DNA of 64,000 bases from Mycobacterium marinum (GCF_003391395.1 NZ_CP024190.1:992001-1056000), one strand, 5' to 3'; shown: positions 35,229-44,796, counted from the first letter of the stretch. A program made the numbers and translations. Notes: generated by a model from the letters alone, not told the origin.

Positions 35229-36422
35229 TTGCGCGCAGGAGTGTTCATGCTGGCAACGGGTTTCTACTTCGACTGGCCCAACTACCGCACGATGCTGCGG
35301 CTGCTGCGCCGCGACCCGCCCGGCGCGGCGCGTTGGCGGCGCTTCTTCGGGTTCGCGGTCGCGGTGCCGGCCATCGCCGCGATCCACGCGGTGTGCTTCG
35401 CGCTCGATCCCATCCTGTTCGGGTCATTGCGCCGCACCCAGGTGGTGGCACCGGTGTTCTGTATCGGGCACGCCCGCAGCGGCACCACCTATCTGCATCG
35501 GCTGATGGCCAACGACCCCCAGTTCAGCTACGCCATGATGTACGAGCTGTTCTTTCCGTCGCTGTTGGAGAAACGCATGCTGCGGCTGCTTTTTCGGGTC
35601 GATGCCGCGGTATTCGGAAAGCGTCTGCGGCACCGGCTCGACGAGATCGAAAAGCGTCGCTTCGCCCCGACCGACGACATGCACAAGACCGGGTTCTTCG
35701 TTCCGGAAGAGGACGACGCGTTTTTGACTTGGTCACTGTGCTCAGGGTTCTGGATCCTGATGTTCCCGTTCATGGGCGAACTCGATTTCTACCATGTCGA
35801 TCGCTGGCCGCAACGCAAGCGGCGACGGGCGATGGCCTTCTACAAGGGGTGCGTCCGGCGCCAGATCGCGGTCAATGGTGGCGGTACGCACTTGAGTAAG
35901 AACCCCACCTTCTGCGGTCGGGTCGAAGCGCTGATCGAGACCTTTCCGGACGCCAGGTTTATTGTGCCCCTGCGTAATCCGGATGAGACGATTCCGAGCC
36001 TGCTGAAGTTGTTGCAGACCGAGTGGGGCCTGCGCGGCCGCGATCAGCGCTTGGTCGAGAACTCGCTGCGGGTGCTGGCCGAGCAATCGTTGGATTCCTA
36101 CCAGCATCCGCTCGACGTCTTGGCCCGACATCGCGAGGTTCGTTCGGTCCTGGTGGATTACCGCGAACTGGTCGCCCAACCCGAGGTCACCATGCGCCGG
36201 ATCTACCGGCAGTTGGAACTCGACTTGGGGCCGGCGGCCGCCGAGGCGTTCGCGGCGGCCGCCTCGGGCAGCGGGCACGAATCAACCCACCGCTACAGCC
36301 TGGAGGAATTCGGACTGGACTCCCGCGAGATTCACACCCGGCTGGCCGACTTGTTCGATGAATACCACTGGGACACAGAGGCAGCGGCAAGAACAGAAGG
36401 AACAGACGCGCATGTCCGCTGA
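35229..36422 (+). CDS. Sulfotransferase-family protein
   Basis: Up to 397 residues; starts at TTG 35229, GTG 35241 or ATG 35247 are possible. The PAPS 5'-phosphosulfate loop is FCIGHARSGTTYLHRLMA (about residues 76-93). A 3'-phosphate region follows in FPDARFIVPLRNPDETIPS. An N-terminal helix (AVAVPAIAAIHAVCFAL) may anchor it to the membrane. The acceptor is unknown; mycobacteria sulfate lipids and trehalose. The end overlaps the DUF1214 gene by 11 bases, so both act in one pathway. Confidence 0.88.
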   Translation: MRAGVFMLATGFYFDWPNYRTMLRLLRRDPPGAARWRRFFGFAVAVPAIAAIHAVCFALDPILFGSLRRTQVVAPVFCIGHARSGTTYLHRLMANDPQFSYAMMYELFFPSLLEKRMLRLLFRVDAAVFGKRLRHRLDEIEKRRFAPTDDMHKTGFFVPEEDDAFLTWSLCSGFWILMFPFMGELDFYHVDRWPQRKRRRAMAFYKGCVRRQIAVNGGGTHLSKNPTFCGRVEALIETFPDARFIVPLRNPDETIPSLLKLLQTEWGLRGRDQRLVENSLRVLAEQSLDSYQHPLDVLARHREVRSVLVDYRELVAQPEVTMRRIYRQLELDLGPAAAEAFAAAASGSGHESTHRYSLEEFGLDSREIHTRLADLFDEYHWDTEAAARTEGTDAHVR

Positions 36423-37719
36423 AACAAGCCAAGCGAGCCTGCACGCGGCCTGGACCGACATGATCGACGCGCTGACTCGGGCGCGCGATGCCGTGGACTC
36501 CGCCGAATTGCATGCTCCTCCGGTCACCGCCGCCGGCCTCGCGGACGGATACGGATACCTGCTGGGATTTGTTTTCAGTGGCATCGAACGCGCCTTCGGC
36601 GAGAATCCCGACTTCCCGTATTTTCGGCGTGCCATCCAACCGCTGGACAAGGCGACCATCGACAACGCCGACGCCCTATACCTGTCGGCGCCGATTGACG
36701 GCGCGCAGAGTTATCGGGTAACCGGCCGGTTCGTCGGCCCAAAGCCTCCGCAATACCTCATCTTTGAGGCACACACCGACTATGCCGGAGACACCGGCGG
36801 CCTTGCCGAGCTCATGCCGGGCGGACGGGTGGTAACCGGGGTGCTGGACACCGCCGATCTCGCCGTCGGCGAGGATGGCCGATTCGAGATCCTGCTGGGC
36901 CCGCGCCGGCCCGGCGAGCACACCGGCAACTTCATTGCCACCCGCACCCCAGACGGGACCGCCACCGCGCGTTTTCTGATCGCCCGCATACTGTTTCACG
37001 ACTGGGAACACGAGATGTCGCCCGATCTGCACATCGTCCAGATCGGCAAGCAGGGAGCCCAGCCCGAGCCGGCCGATCCCGCCGTCGTGGCCCAGAGCAT
37101 GCGTCGCCTCGGCACGATCGTCGAGAACCAGATGCGGTTCTGGAACGAGTTTTACGACGTGGTCCTCGAGGCGCACGGTGACAAGAACGGCGATGGGTTC
37201 ACGCTGATGCCCCGTAACTCACTCAATGAGCCTGCGCTGGCCAACCTTGCCATGGGTGGCGGCCAGAGCACCAACGTCTACTGCGGCGGGGTCTATGACC
37301 TGCGCGCCGACGAAGCGCTGCTGGTCGAGGTCGTCGTTCCGGTACCGCCGGCCTACATGGGATTTCATCTGTCCAACCTGTGGGGCGAATCCCTGGATTA
37401 CGCCAACCACGCGTGCAGTCTCAACGGATTTCAGTCCGAACCCGATGCCGACGCGAGGATCCGCTACGTCATCGCCGACACCGACCCCGGCGTGCCCAAC
37501 TGGCTCGACACCGCCGGGCGCCTGGGCGGATTCCTGACCCTGCGGTGGACGTACTGCGACCCGCCGTCCGAATTGCCCAAGGCCAGCGCCGTAAAGGTGC
37601 CCCTGGCCAGCGTGCGTCAGCACCTGCCCGCGGACACCCGCACCGTGTCCGTCGAGGAAAGGCGCCGGCAGATCAGCGTCCGCCAGGAGCACGTCCAGCG
37701 CCGATACCGCCAGTATTGA
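36412..37719 (+). CDS. DUF1214-domain protein
   Basis: 435 residues from ATG 36412 inside the end of the sulfotransferase gene; an in-frame ATG at 36358 is possible but further inside. The C-terminal region with PNWLDTAGRLGGFLTLRWTY is the DUF1214 signature. The middle shows beta-rich stretches (YRVTGRFVGPKPPQYLIFEAHTD). No catalytic motif is recognised. Such proteins often sit with sulfotransferase-like genes in mycobacteria. The gene ends 28 bases before menG. Confidence 0.83.
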   Translation: MSAETSQASLHAAWTDMIDALTRARDAVDSAELHAPPVTAAGLADGYGYLLGFVFSGIERAFGENPDFPYFRRAIQPLDKATIDNADALYLSAPIDGAQSYRVTGRFVGPKPPQYLIFEAHTDYAGDTGGLAELMPGGRVVTGVLDTADLAVGEDGRFEILLGPRRPGEHTGNFIATRTPDGTATARFLIARILFHDWEHEMSPDLHIVQIGKQGAQPEPADPAVVAQSMRRLGTIVENQMRFWNEFYDVVLEAHGDKNGDGFTLMPRNSLNEPALANLAMGGGQSTNVYCGGVYDLRADEALLVEVVVPVPPAYMGFHLSNLWGESLDYANHACSLNGFQSEPDADARIRYVIADTDPGVPNWLDTAGRLGGFLTLRWTYCDPPSELPKASAVKVPLASVRQHLPADTRTVSVEERRRQISVRQEHVQRRYRQY

Positions 37720-37747
37720 CGCGACGCTGTCGGGTAGCGTCTCCGAG

Positions 37748-38443
37748 GTGAGTCGCGCGGCCCTGGACAAAGACCCCCGAGACGTCGCGTCGATGTTCGA
37801 CGGCGTCGCTCGTCGTTACGACCTGACCAACACCGTGCTGTCGCTGGGGCAGGACCGATATTGGCGGCGGGCCACCCGATCGGCGTTGCGCATCGGTCCG
37901 GGTGACAAGGTGCTGGATCTGGCCGCGGGGACTGCGGTATCCACGGTGGAGCTGGCGAAGTCCGGGGCCTGGTGCGTGGCGGCTGACTTCTCGGTTGGGA
38001 TGCTCGCCGCGGGCCATGAACGCAAGGTGTGCAAGGTTGCCGGTGATGCCACCCGGCTGCCGTTTGCCGACGATGTCTTCGACGCGGTGACCATCAGCTT
38101 CGGGCTGCGCAACGTGGTCGATTTCTCCGCCGCACTGCGCGAGATGGCGCGCGTGACCCGGCCCGGGGGACGGCTGGTGGTGTGTGAATTCTCCACGCCC
38201 GTCAGTGCGTTGTTCGCCACGGTCTACAAGGAGTATCTGATGCGGGCGCTGCCGCGGGTGGCGCGCGCGGTGTCCAGCAATCCCGAGGCCTACGTATACC
38301 TGGCCGAGTCGATCCGGGCGTGGCCGGACCAGGCGGCGTTGGCCCAGCAGATGTCGCGGGCCGGCTGGTCGGCGGTGCGCTGGCGCAACCTCACCGGCGG
38401 AATCGTGGCATTGCACGCCGGGTACAAGCCCCAGCCGGTCTAA
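37748..38443 (+). CDS. ubiE: Demethylmenaquinone methyltransferase MenG/UbiE
   Basis: 231 residues from GTG 37748. The UbiE signature 1 is YDLTNTVLSLGQDRYWRR. The SAM site is KVLDLAAGTAVST. Signature 2 is the RNVVDFSAALREMARVTRPGG stretch. It methylates demethylmenaquinone, the last carbon-adding step of the pathway whose other genes surround it. Confidence 0.95.
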   Translation: MSRAALDKDPRDVASMFDGVARRYDLTNTVLSLGQDRYWRRATRSALRIGPGDKVLDLAAGTAVSTVELAKSGAWCVAADFSVGMLAAGHERKVCKVAGDATRLPFADDVFDAVTISFGLRNVVDFSAALREMARVTRPGGRLVVCEFSTPVSALFATVYKEYLMRALPRVARAVSSNPEAYVYLAESIRAWPDQAALAQQMSRAGWSAVRWRNLTGGIVALHAGYKPQPV

Positions 38444-38461
38444 ACGACCCGGCCAAAAGAC

Positions 38462-38797
38462 CTAAGCGCCGACCCGCTGCAGGACCCCGACATGCGCGGG
38501 GCAGTAGTGGTCGATCGCCGCGCCCAGGAACTGAAACGCCTGGCCCTGGGTGGTGCCACGGGGCAGGTTGCGCTGCAGGAAAGTCGCCGACTTGTACGCG
38601 TCGCCGTCAACGCCCCGGTCCATTCGCTCGCAGCTGATCTTGGCCAGCCAGGCGTTGTAGTCCTGCGGGCCGTAAATCCCGAAGCCGTGCAGCGTGTTGT
38701 TGAAAGGGGCGTCGTAGTCGTCGGCCTGCGCCGGCGCCGCCAGTCCGACGGCAGCTACCGCAGTCGCGGCGATTGTGGCCAGCCTTCTACCCTTCAT
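38462..38797 (-). CDS. Secreted DUF732 protein (Rv0559c-like)
   Basis: 111 residues from ATG 38797, where the signal peptide KGRRLATIAATAVAAVGLAAPAQA begins; the frame is open to 38857. The mature part is a DUF732 domain with two cysteines (ISCERMD and DHYCPAHVG) likely forming a disulfide. Its M. tuberculosis counterpart is encoded beside the salicylate-inducible Rv0560c, as here. Function unknown. Confidence 0.86.
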   Translation of the reverse strand: MKGRRLATIAATAVAAVGLAAPAQADDYDAPFNNTLHGFGIYGPQDYNAWLAKISCERMDRGVDGDAYKSATFLQRNLPRGTTQGQAFQFLGAAIDHYCPAHVGVLQRVGA

Positions 38798-38829
38798 TAG
38801 CTGGACTATACACCGCATGGGGTGTGCCA

Positions 38830-39519
38830 TCAGCCCAAATGGGCTGAGAGCAACCACGCACCGACGGACTTGCGGCCCTCGGGTTCGTCGCGAGCGTCGA
38901 AGGCGGGCATCCCGGATACTTCCGCCGGGAGATTGGCGTGAATGCGGGCCGGCCGGATCTCGTCGATCACCCAGTGCTTGGACACCGCGTCACGCAACTC
39001 TGCTTCGGTGACGCCATTGATCGGGCCGTCGCCGGAAAGCGCGGCCTTGTCGAAGACCAGCACAAAGTAGGACGCGCCCGGGGCGGCCGCCCGTACGATC
39101 GAACGCTGGTAACCCTCGCGGAGTTCGACCGGCATGGAGTGAAACAGCGTGCTGTCCATGATGGTGTTGAACCGCCCCGCCGACTCCGGCGGATAGCTGG
39201 CGAAATCGGTGATGTCGGCCACCGCGAAGCTGGCGTTGGTCAGGCCGCGGCGCGCGGCCTCGCGCCCGGCCAGCTCGACGGCGGTGGGGGACATGTCCAA
39301 GCCGACCACCGGGTGGCCCCGTCCTGCCAGCGCCAATGCGAGGGCGGCCTCCCCGCAACCCGCGTCGAGCACCTCGCCATGGACCTTGCCCTGCTCGATC
39401 AGGGTGGCGAGTTCCGGCTGGGGTTCGCCCAGGCTCCACGGGGGCCTGATGCCCGCGCCGAACTCTGCGGATTCGCCGCGATAGGCGGTTTCGAATTGCA
39501 AATCCAATGATTCAGTCAT
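38830..39519 (-). CDS. SAM-dependent methyltransferase (Rv0560c-like)
   Basis: 229 residues. Class I methyltransferase with SAM motif EVLDAGCGEAALALALAG (about 50-67) followed by VVGLDMSPTAVELA. The M. tuberculosis homologue is strongly induced by salicylate and related compounds and methylates certain drug-like heterocycles. The promoter region here carries several TGATATA-type half-sites, which supports repressor control. It lies 32 bases upstream of the DUF732 gene on the same strand, so the two probably form an operon. Confidence 0.9.
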   Translation of the reverse strand: MTESLDLQFETAYRGESAEFGAGIRPPWSLGEPQPELATLIEQGKVHGEVLDAGCGEAALALALAGRGHPVVGLDMSPTAVELAGREAARRGLTNASFAVADITDFASYPPESAGRFNTIMDSTLFHSMPVELREGYQRSIVRAAAPGASYFVLVFDKAALSGDGPINGVTEAELRDAVSKHWVIDEIRPARIHANLPAEVSGMPAFDARDEPEGRKSVGAWLLSAHLG

Positions 39520-39527
39520 GCCTCTTG

Positions 39528-39567
39528 TATATCAACGTGCCTGATATATGTCAATGAAATTGATATA
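39528..39567. promoter_or_regulatory. AT-rich operator cluster upstream of the Rv0560c-like gene
   Basis: Half-sites tatatcaa (39528-39535), tgatatatgtca (39542-39553) and ttgatata (39560-39567) lie in tandem; the outer two form perfect 8-base inverted arms. The cluster is AT-rich within GC-rich DNA and lies directly upstream of the methyltransferase start. It is a likely binding site for an aromatic-acid-sensing repressor. Confidence 0.6.
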
Positions 39568-39572
39568 GGGCC

Positions 39573-40811
39573 TCAGTGGAACGGCGGGCGACGATCGATC
39601 AGCCGCGACGCCCGTCCGCCGCCGCGCCACAGCCGTGCCACCCAATCGCTGTCCTCCTCGGTGACCAGGTTGGCCATCACCCGCACGGCGACCTTCATCA
39701 GTGCCGTCGAGCGCATCGCCACCGGTCCGGTGGTGGGCAGGAACCGTTGGTAGGTCAGCAGCAGCGCCAGCCTGCGTGCGACTGAGAACCCACGACCGTA
39801 GTGCGCCTGCAGTAGCGACGGCCACAGCTGCGACAGGTCGGGGGAATCCAGGAGTTCGGCGGCAAGCCGCCCGGTCTCGAGGCCGTAGTCGATGCCCTCC
39901 CCGTTGAGTGGGTTGACGCACGCTGCGGCGTCACCGATGAGTACCCAGTTCGGCCCGGCCACCCCCGACACCGCGCCGCCCATGGGCAGCAACGCCGAGG
40001 CGACCGCACGGGGCTGGCCGGTAAAGCCCCATTCGTCCCGGCGCAGGTCGGTGTAGTACGACATCAGCGGTCGTAACGCCAGGTCCGCCGGCCGTTTGGT
40101 GGTCGACAGCGCTCCCACCCCGATGTTCACCTCGCTGTTGCCCAGCGGGAAGATCCAGCCGTAGCCGGGCAGCACCGCTCCGTCTGGCGAGCGCAGTTCC
40201 AGATGGGAGGTCAGCCACGGATCCTCGCTGCGGGCAGTGGTCAGGTATCCCCGTGCGGCGACGCCGTAGACGGTCTCCTGATGCCAGCGGCGGCCCAGCT
40301 TGCGCCCCAGGGACGACCGTGCGCCGTCGGCGACGATCAATTGTCGGCAGGCCACCTCGGTCCGATCGGCCAGCGTCAGCGATACCACTCGCCTTGACGA
40401 GTCATGATGGGCCGCGACGGCTTTTGTGCCGAGCAGCATGCGGGCCCCGGACTCCTCGGCGACCTTGCGGATCCGATCGTCGAGTTCGAGCCGGGCCACC
40501 GCGCTGCTGTACGCCGGAAAAGACGGGCCAGGCCAGCCGATTTCCACCTCGCCGCCGAATCCGCTCATGCGCAGACCCCGGTGCTGAATACGGCCGGCCA
40601 GCCATTCGCCGAGGCCCAGCTGCTGTAGCTCGGCGATCGCGCGCGGGGTCAGCCCGTCGCCGCAGGCCTTGTCGCGGGGGAAACCGGCGGAGTCGATGAC
40701 AAGTACATCCCGGCCCGCTCGGGCGGCCCAGGCGGCCGCCGCCGACCCGGCCGGTCCGGCGCCCACGACCACCAGGTCGGCGCCAAGGGCTCTGGGAACT
40801 CTGGTTTCCAC
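39573..40811 (-). CDS. menJ: Menaquinone prenyl-chain reductase MenJ
   Basis: 412 residues, geranylgeranyl-reductase flavoprotein. FAD motif VVVGAGPAGSAAAAWAARAG at about 15-34, then the redox/FAD loop SAGFPRDKACGDGLTPRAI, and the second FAD site WVLIGDAAACVNPLNGEGIDYGL. It saturates one isoprene unit of menaquinone-9 in mycobacteria. It diverges from the prenyl diphosphate synthase gene by 21 bases. Confidence 0.93.
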   Translation of the reverse strand: METRVPRALGADLVVVGAGPAGSAAAAWAARAGRDVLVIDSAGFPRDKACGDGLTPRAIAELQQLGLGEWLAGRIQHRGLRMSGFGGEVEIGWPGPSFPAYSSAVARLELDDRIRKVAEESGARMLLGTKAVAAHHDSSRRVVSLTLADRTEVACRQLIVADGARSSLGRKLGRRWHQETVYGVAARGYLTTARSEDPWLTSHLELRSPDGAVLPGYGWIFPLGNSEVNIGVGALSTTKRPADLALRPLMSYYTDLRRDEWGFTGQPRAVASALLPMGGAVSGVAGPNWVLIGDAAACVNPLNGEGIDYGLETGRLAAELLDSPDLSQLWPSLLQAHYGRGFSVARRLALLLTYQRFLPTTGPVAMRSTALMKVAVRVMANLVTEEDSDWVARLWRGGGRASRLIDRRPPFH

Positions 40812-40832
40812 GCTCCCCAGTATGTTGGTCGG

Positions 40833-41840
40833 ATGAGAACCTCGGCGACGGTGGTGGCGGGCGTTGACGTCGGCGATGCTGAATTCGCCACGACGGTGCG
40901 AGATGGTGTCGCCAGCATCGAGCGGCTGATGGACGCTGAGTTGCGCGGTGCCGACGAGGTGATGACCGATTCGCTGCTACACCTGTTCCTGGCCGGTGGT
41001 AAGCGGTTCCGTCCACTGTTTACCGTCTTGTCGGCCCAGGTCGGGCCGAACCCGGGTGCCGACGAAGTCGTGATCGCCGGAGCCGTCATCGAGATGATTC
41101 ATCTCGCGACGCTCTACCACGACGACGTGATGGACGAGGCGCAAGTACGTCGCGGAGCGCCCAGCGCCAATGCGCGCTGGGGCAACAACGTCGCCATCCT
41201 GGCCGGTGACTATCTGCTGGCGACGGCGTCGCGGTTGGTGTCGCGGCTGGGGCCGGATGCCGTGCGGATCGTTGCCGACACGTTCGCCCAGCTGGTGACC
41301 GGTCAGATGCGTGAGACCCGGGGTGCGCCCGAGGGCGTGGACATGATCGAGCAATACCTGAAGGTGGTTCACGAAAAGACCGGCTGCCTGATCGGTGCCG
41401 CCGGCCGGTTCGGTGGCATGTTTTCTGGCGCCGACGGCGAACAAGTGGAGCGACTGAACCGTCTCGGCGGCATCGTCGGCACCGCGTTCCAGATCGCCGA
41501 CGACATCATCGACATCGACAGCGATACCGAACAGTCGGGGAAGCTACCGGGCACCGACCTGCGTGAGGGGGTGCGCACGCTGCCCATGCTCTACGCCCTG
41601 CGCCAGACCGGCTCCGACGGCGCCCGGCTGCGCACATTGCTGGCGGGCCCGATCCGCGACGATGCCGAGGTGTTCGAGGCTCTCGCGCTGTTGCGGGCGT
41701 CGCCGGGTATGGACCAGGCCAAAGAGGTCCTGGGGCAATATGCCGCTCGGGCACGTCACGAGTTGGATCTGCTGCCCGACGTCCCGGGCCGCCAGGCGCT
41801 GGCCGCGTTGGTCGACTACACGGTCAACCGGCACGGGTAG
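40833..41840 (+). CDS. grcC1: Polyprenyl diphosphate synthase GrcC1
   Basis: 335 residues. First Asp-rich motif is in TLYHDDVMDEAQVRRG (about 90-105), second FQIADDIIDIDSDTEQ. The lysine-arginine stretch GGKRFRPLFT and the later GQMRETRG match trans-prenyltransferases. It elongates isoprenoid diphosphate, probably supplying the tail that MenA attaches to menaquinone. Confidence 0.94.
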   Translation: MRTSATVVAGVDVGDAEFATTVRDGVASIERLMDAELRGADEVMTDSLLHLFLAGGKRFRPLFTVLSAQVGPNPGADEVVIAGAVIEMIHLATLYHDDVMDEAQVRRGAPSANARWGNNVAILAGDYLLATASRLVSRLGPDAVRIVADTFAQLVTGQMRETRGAPEGVDMIEQYLKVVHEKTGCLIGAAGRFGGMFSGADGEQVERLNRLGGIVGTAFQIADDIIDIDSDTEQSGKLPGTDLREGVRTLPMLYALRQTGSDGARLRTLLAGPIRDDAEVFEALALLRASPGMDQAKEVLGQYAARARHELDLLPDVPGRQALAALVDYTVNRHG

Positions 41841-41930
41841 AGGGCGGCGTTTCGGAACCCCGAGGGCCGTTTCGGGCGTTAAATCAGCTGTAATAACCAA
41901 ATTGCCGTGTTCGTGGGAGGACACACACCT

Positions 41931-42791
41931 ATGACCTGGCATCCGCATGCCAACAGGCTGAAGACTTTCCTGCTGCTGGTCGGCATGTCCGCCATGATCG
42001 TGTTCTTTGGTGCGCTGTTCGGCAGGACGGCCCTGATCCTGGCGGTGCTGTTCGCCGTCGGGATGAACGTCTATGTCTACTTCAACAGCGACAAGCTGGC
42101 CCTGCGGGCCATGCATGCGCAGCCGGTTTCGGAGCTGCAGGCTCCGGCGATGTACCGGATAGTGCGTGAGCTGGCCACCAGCGCCCACCAGCCGATGCCG
42201 CGGCTATACATCAGTGACACCGCCGCACCCAACGCCTTCGCCACCGGCCGCAACCCGCGCAACGCCGCGGTGTGCTGCACCACGGGCATCCTGGCGCTGC
42301 TCAACGAGCGGGAATTGCGTGCCGTGCTGGGCCACGAGCTGTCACACGTCTACAACCGCGACATCCTGATTTCCTGTATCGCCGGAGCGCTCGCGTCGGT
42401 GATCACCGCGCTGGCCAACATGGCCATGTGGGCCGGCATGTTCGGTGGTAACCGAGACGGCCAGAACCCGTTCGCCCTGCTGCTGGTTTCGTTGCTGGGC
42501 CCGATCGCGGCGACGGTGGTGCGGATGGCGGTGTCGCGTTCGCGCGAATATCAGGCCGACGAATCGGGTGCGGTCTTGACCGGTGACCCGTTGGCGTTGG
42601 CGTCGGCACTGCGCAAGATCTCCGGTGGCGTGCAACTGGCTCCATTGCCGCCCGAGCCGCAGCTGGCCAGCCAGGCGCACTTGATGATCGCCAATCCGTT
42701 CCGTGCCGGGGAGCGGATCGGATCGCTGTTCTCGACGCACCCGCCGATCGAGGACCGGATCCGGCGTTTGGAGCAAATGGCCCGCGGATAG
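41931..42791 (+). CDS. htpX: Membrane zinc metalloprotease HtpX
   Basis: 286 residues from ATG 41931; the frame is open to 41907 but the family N-terminus MTWHPHANRLKTF starts here. The zinc site HELSH is in AVLGHELSHVYNRD (about residue 150) with the Glu ligand in SREYQADESGA. About four membrane helices. It degrades misfolded membrane proteins under stress. It converges with the SulP gene. Confidence 0.95.
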   Translation: MTWHPHANRLKTFLLLVGMSAMIVFFGALFGRTALILAVLFAVGMNVYVYFNSDKLALRAMHAQPVSELQAPAMYRIVRELATSAHQPMPRLYISDTAAPNAFATGRNPRNAAVCCTTGILALLNERELRAVLGHELSHVYNRDILISCIAGALASVITALANMAMWAGMFGGNRDGQNPFALLLVSLLGPIAATVVRMAVSRSREYQADESGAVLTGDPLALASALRKISGGVQLAPLPPEPQLASQAHLMIANPFRAGERIGSLFSTHPPIEDRIRRLEQMARG

Positions 42792-42812
42792 TGGTCTTCG
42801 GCCGGACGGCCG

Positions 42813-44414
42813 TCAGGCGGCGGCTTCGGACTTTTCGTCGTGGACCAACTGCGTGCCATCGTTAGCGAAATGACCCCTGCGCAGGGCGCCATCGATGCGA
42901 ACCTTCCCGCCGGTGGCGTGATGGCGCCGCTGCCAGTCGGTGATCGCCTGGTGCGCGGCGTGGTCGAGGTAGTTGACCGCGATATGAAGAGTGACCGTCG
43001 CGCTGTCAGGCACCGAGGCCAGCACCCGGGTCAGTCGGGGTAAGGACAGGAAGGTGCAGGCGCCCTCGACGACCACCCGCCATTCGCCGTCGATTTGGTG
43101 CGCTTCGACCTTGGCGCGCAGCACTCGCCATCCCGTCATCGCGATGGCCAGGGCCAGCCCGATCATCACGCCGTGCAGCAGATTCAGGAAGACCACTGCG
43201 ACAATCGTCACCAGGTAGATGGCGAAGTCGCCGGTCTTGACCGCGGTTTCGATGTGTGCGGGCTGCAGTAGCTGAATACCGATGACGATCAGCAGCCCCG
43301 CGAGCGCAGCGCTGGGGATTCGTTCGATCAAACCCGCAAAGGGGAGTGCGAACAGCAGGATCCAGAACCCATGCAAGATTGTCGACGCCCGAGTTTTGGC
43401 ACCCGCCTTGATGTTTGCCGCGCTGCGGACGATGACACCGGCGATGGGGAGGCCGCCGATTGCCCCCGACACGACGTTGGATGCGCCCTGACCGATCAAT
43501 TCACGGTTGAGTTCGGTGGTTGGGCCGCTGTGCATTCTGTCGGTTGCCACCGCTGTCAACAGGCTCTGGACGCTGGTGATGAGCGTGACGGTGATGATGC
43601 CGATCACGATGGCGCCCCAGTTTCCGTGTGGAATTGCGGGCAGCTGCAGTGCATCCACGACCGAGCCCTCGAGAGTGATGCGGGACACATGGAACGGAAA
43701 CACCACCGAGACAACGGTTACCACCACGATGGCGACCAGCGGGCCGGGAACGGGAGCCACCTTGGCCGGAGCCCAGCGCCAAGCGACCATGATCGCGATG
43801 ACCAGCAGCCCCAGGATCACTCCGGGCCGGTGCGCGCCGACAATCTGTGCGGGCAGCTCGACCACGTTGGCCCAGGCCGTGCTATGTGATTCGCCACCGA
43901 GCAACACGTGCGTCTGTTGCAGCGCGATGGTGATCCCGATACCGGCCAGCATGGCGTGCACCACCACTGGCGAGATCGCAAGGGCGGCTCGCGCGACGCG
44001 GCTGAATCCCAGTGCGATCTGCATCAGCCCGGCGACCGCCGTGATGAAACAAGTGATTCCCCATCCGAATTCGGCGATGAGGTCGGCGACCACGACTGTA
44101 AGGCCGGCGGCGGGCCCGCTGACCTGCAGCGGAGATCCCCCCAGTGCGCCACCGATGATCCCGCCCACCACGGCCGCGATCAACCCGGCGAGCACCGGAG
44201 CATCCGAGGCAATGGCGATGCCCAACGACAACGGCAGTGCTACCAGGAAAACAACCAGCGAGGCTGGCAAGTCGTGCCTGATGACTGATCGCACCCGGTC
44301 GGGGCGCGATATCTGCGATACCCGCGACAACCGCGATGTTGTTTGGGGTTCCGGGGTGCCCGGGTGCTGGGCGTGATCAAGACCTTGTTTATCGAGCTGT
44401 TCGATGTGTGGCAT
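42813..44414 (-). CDS. SulP-family anion transporter
   Basis: 533 residues from ATG 44414, with a GAGGGG ribosome site 8 bases upstream; a longer frame begins at 44507 without one. The N-terminal 45 residues are polar, then the SulP membrane domain follows (LPASLVVFLVALPLSLGIAIAS, GGSPLQVSGPAAGLTVVV). The C-terminus (about 430-533) is a short STAS-like domain (VTLHIAVNYLDHAAHQAI). It probably carries bicarbonate or sulfate. Where I would expect gpdA1 in M. tuberculosis this genome has this gene. Confidence 0.9.
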   Translation of the reverse strand: MPHIEQLDKQGLDHAQHPGTPEPQTTSRLSRVSQISRPDRVRSVIRHDLPASLVVFLVALPLSLGIAIASDAPVLAGLIAAVVGGIIGGALGGSPLQVSGPAAGLTVVVADLIAEFGWGITCFITAVAGLMQIALGFSRVARAALAISPVVVHAMLAGIGITIALQQTHVLLGGESHSTAWANVVELPAQIVGAHRPGVILGLLVIAIMVAWRWAPAKVAPVPGPLVAIVVVTVVSVVFPFHVSRITLEGSVVDALQLPAIPHGNWGAIVIGIITVTLITSVQSLLTAVATDRMHSGPTTELNRELIGQGASNVVSGAIGGLPIAGVIVRSAANIKAGAKTRASTILHGFWILLFALPFAGLIERIPSAALAGLLIVIGIQLLQPAHIETAVKTGDFAIYLVTIVAVVFLNLLHGVMIGLALAIAMTGWRVLRAKVEAHQIDGEWRVVVEGACTFLSLPRLTRVLASVPDSATVTLHIAVNYLDHAAHQAITDWQRRHHATGGKVRIDGALRRGHFANDGTQLVHDEKSEAAA

Positions 44415-44796
44415 CGGCCGATCCCCTCGTTGGGCCTTAGCGGGGGATGTTGCGATATCCCGCCCCACGTGCTGTAACGGACTCGTAACGTGTTCGCGCA
44501 CTAGCAAATACGAATGGCCGAACTCCGCCGAACTTCATTGTGTCAGTCTGCTATGCGTCCGATCATCCGAGGCTATTGAGCGGGCCAAGCGACGGCAACC
44601 TGGTTCGCCCGCTGCATAGCGAATGCAAATGTTCAGCGTGACCGGGCGCCAAGTCCAAGTGTGATGCGAACCAGACCGGCCGGCGATGGTCCGGCGAATC
44701 CTTCGCTAAGCGGGAGTCTCAGTGCCTGCATTCTCGACCAAGTCGTCCATCGCCCGGCGAGCGCGGTGTCCGGTATGGACGCCACCGTGGATGTGA
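44415..44796. other. Intergenic region between SulP and the protease remnant
   Basis: About 380 bases. It holds the SulP promoter area, with direct repeats of gtaacg near 44475-44490. Nearer the protease lies a 55-codon frame (from ATG 44664) that could be the displaced 5' part of the protease gene. I see no other gene. Confidence 0.45.
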
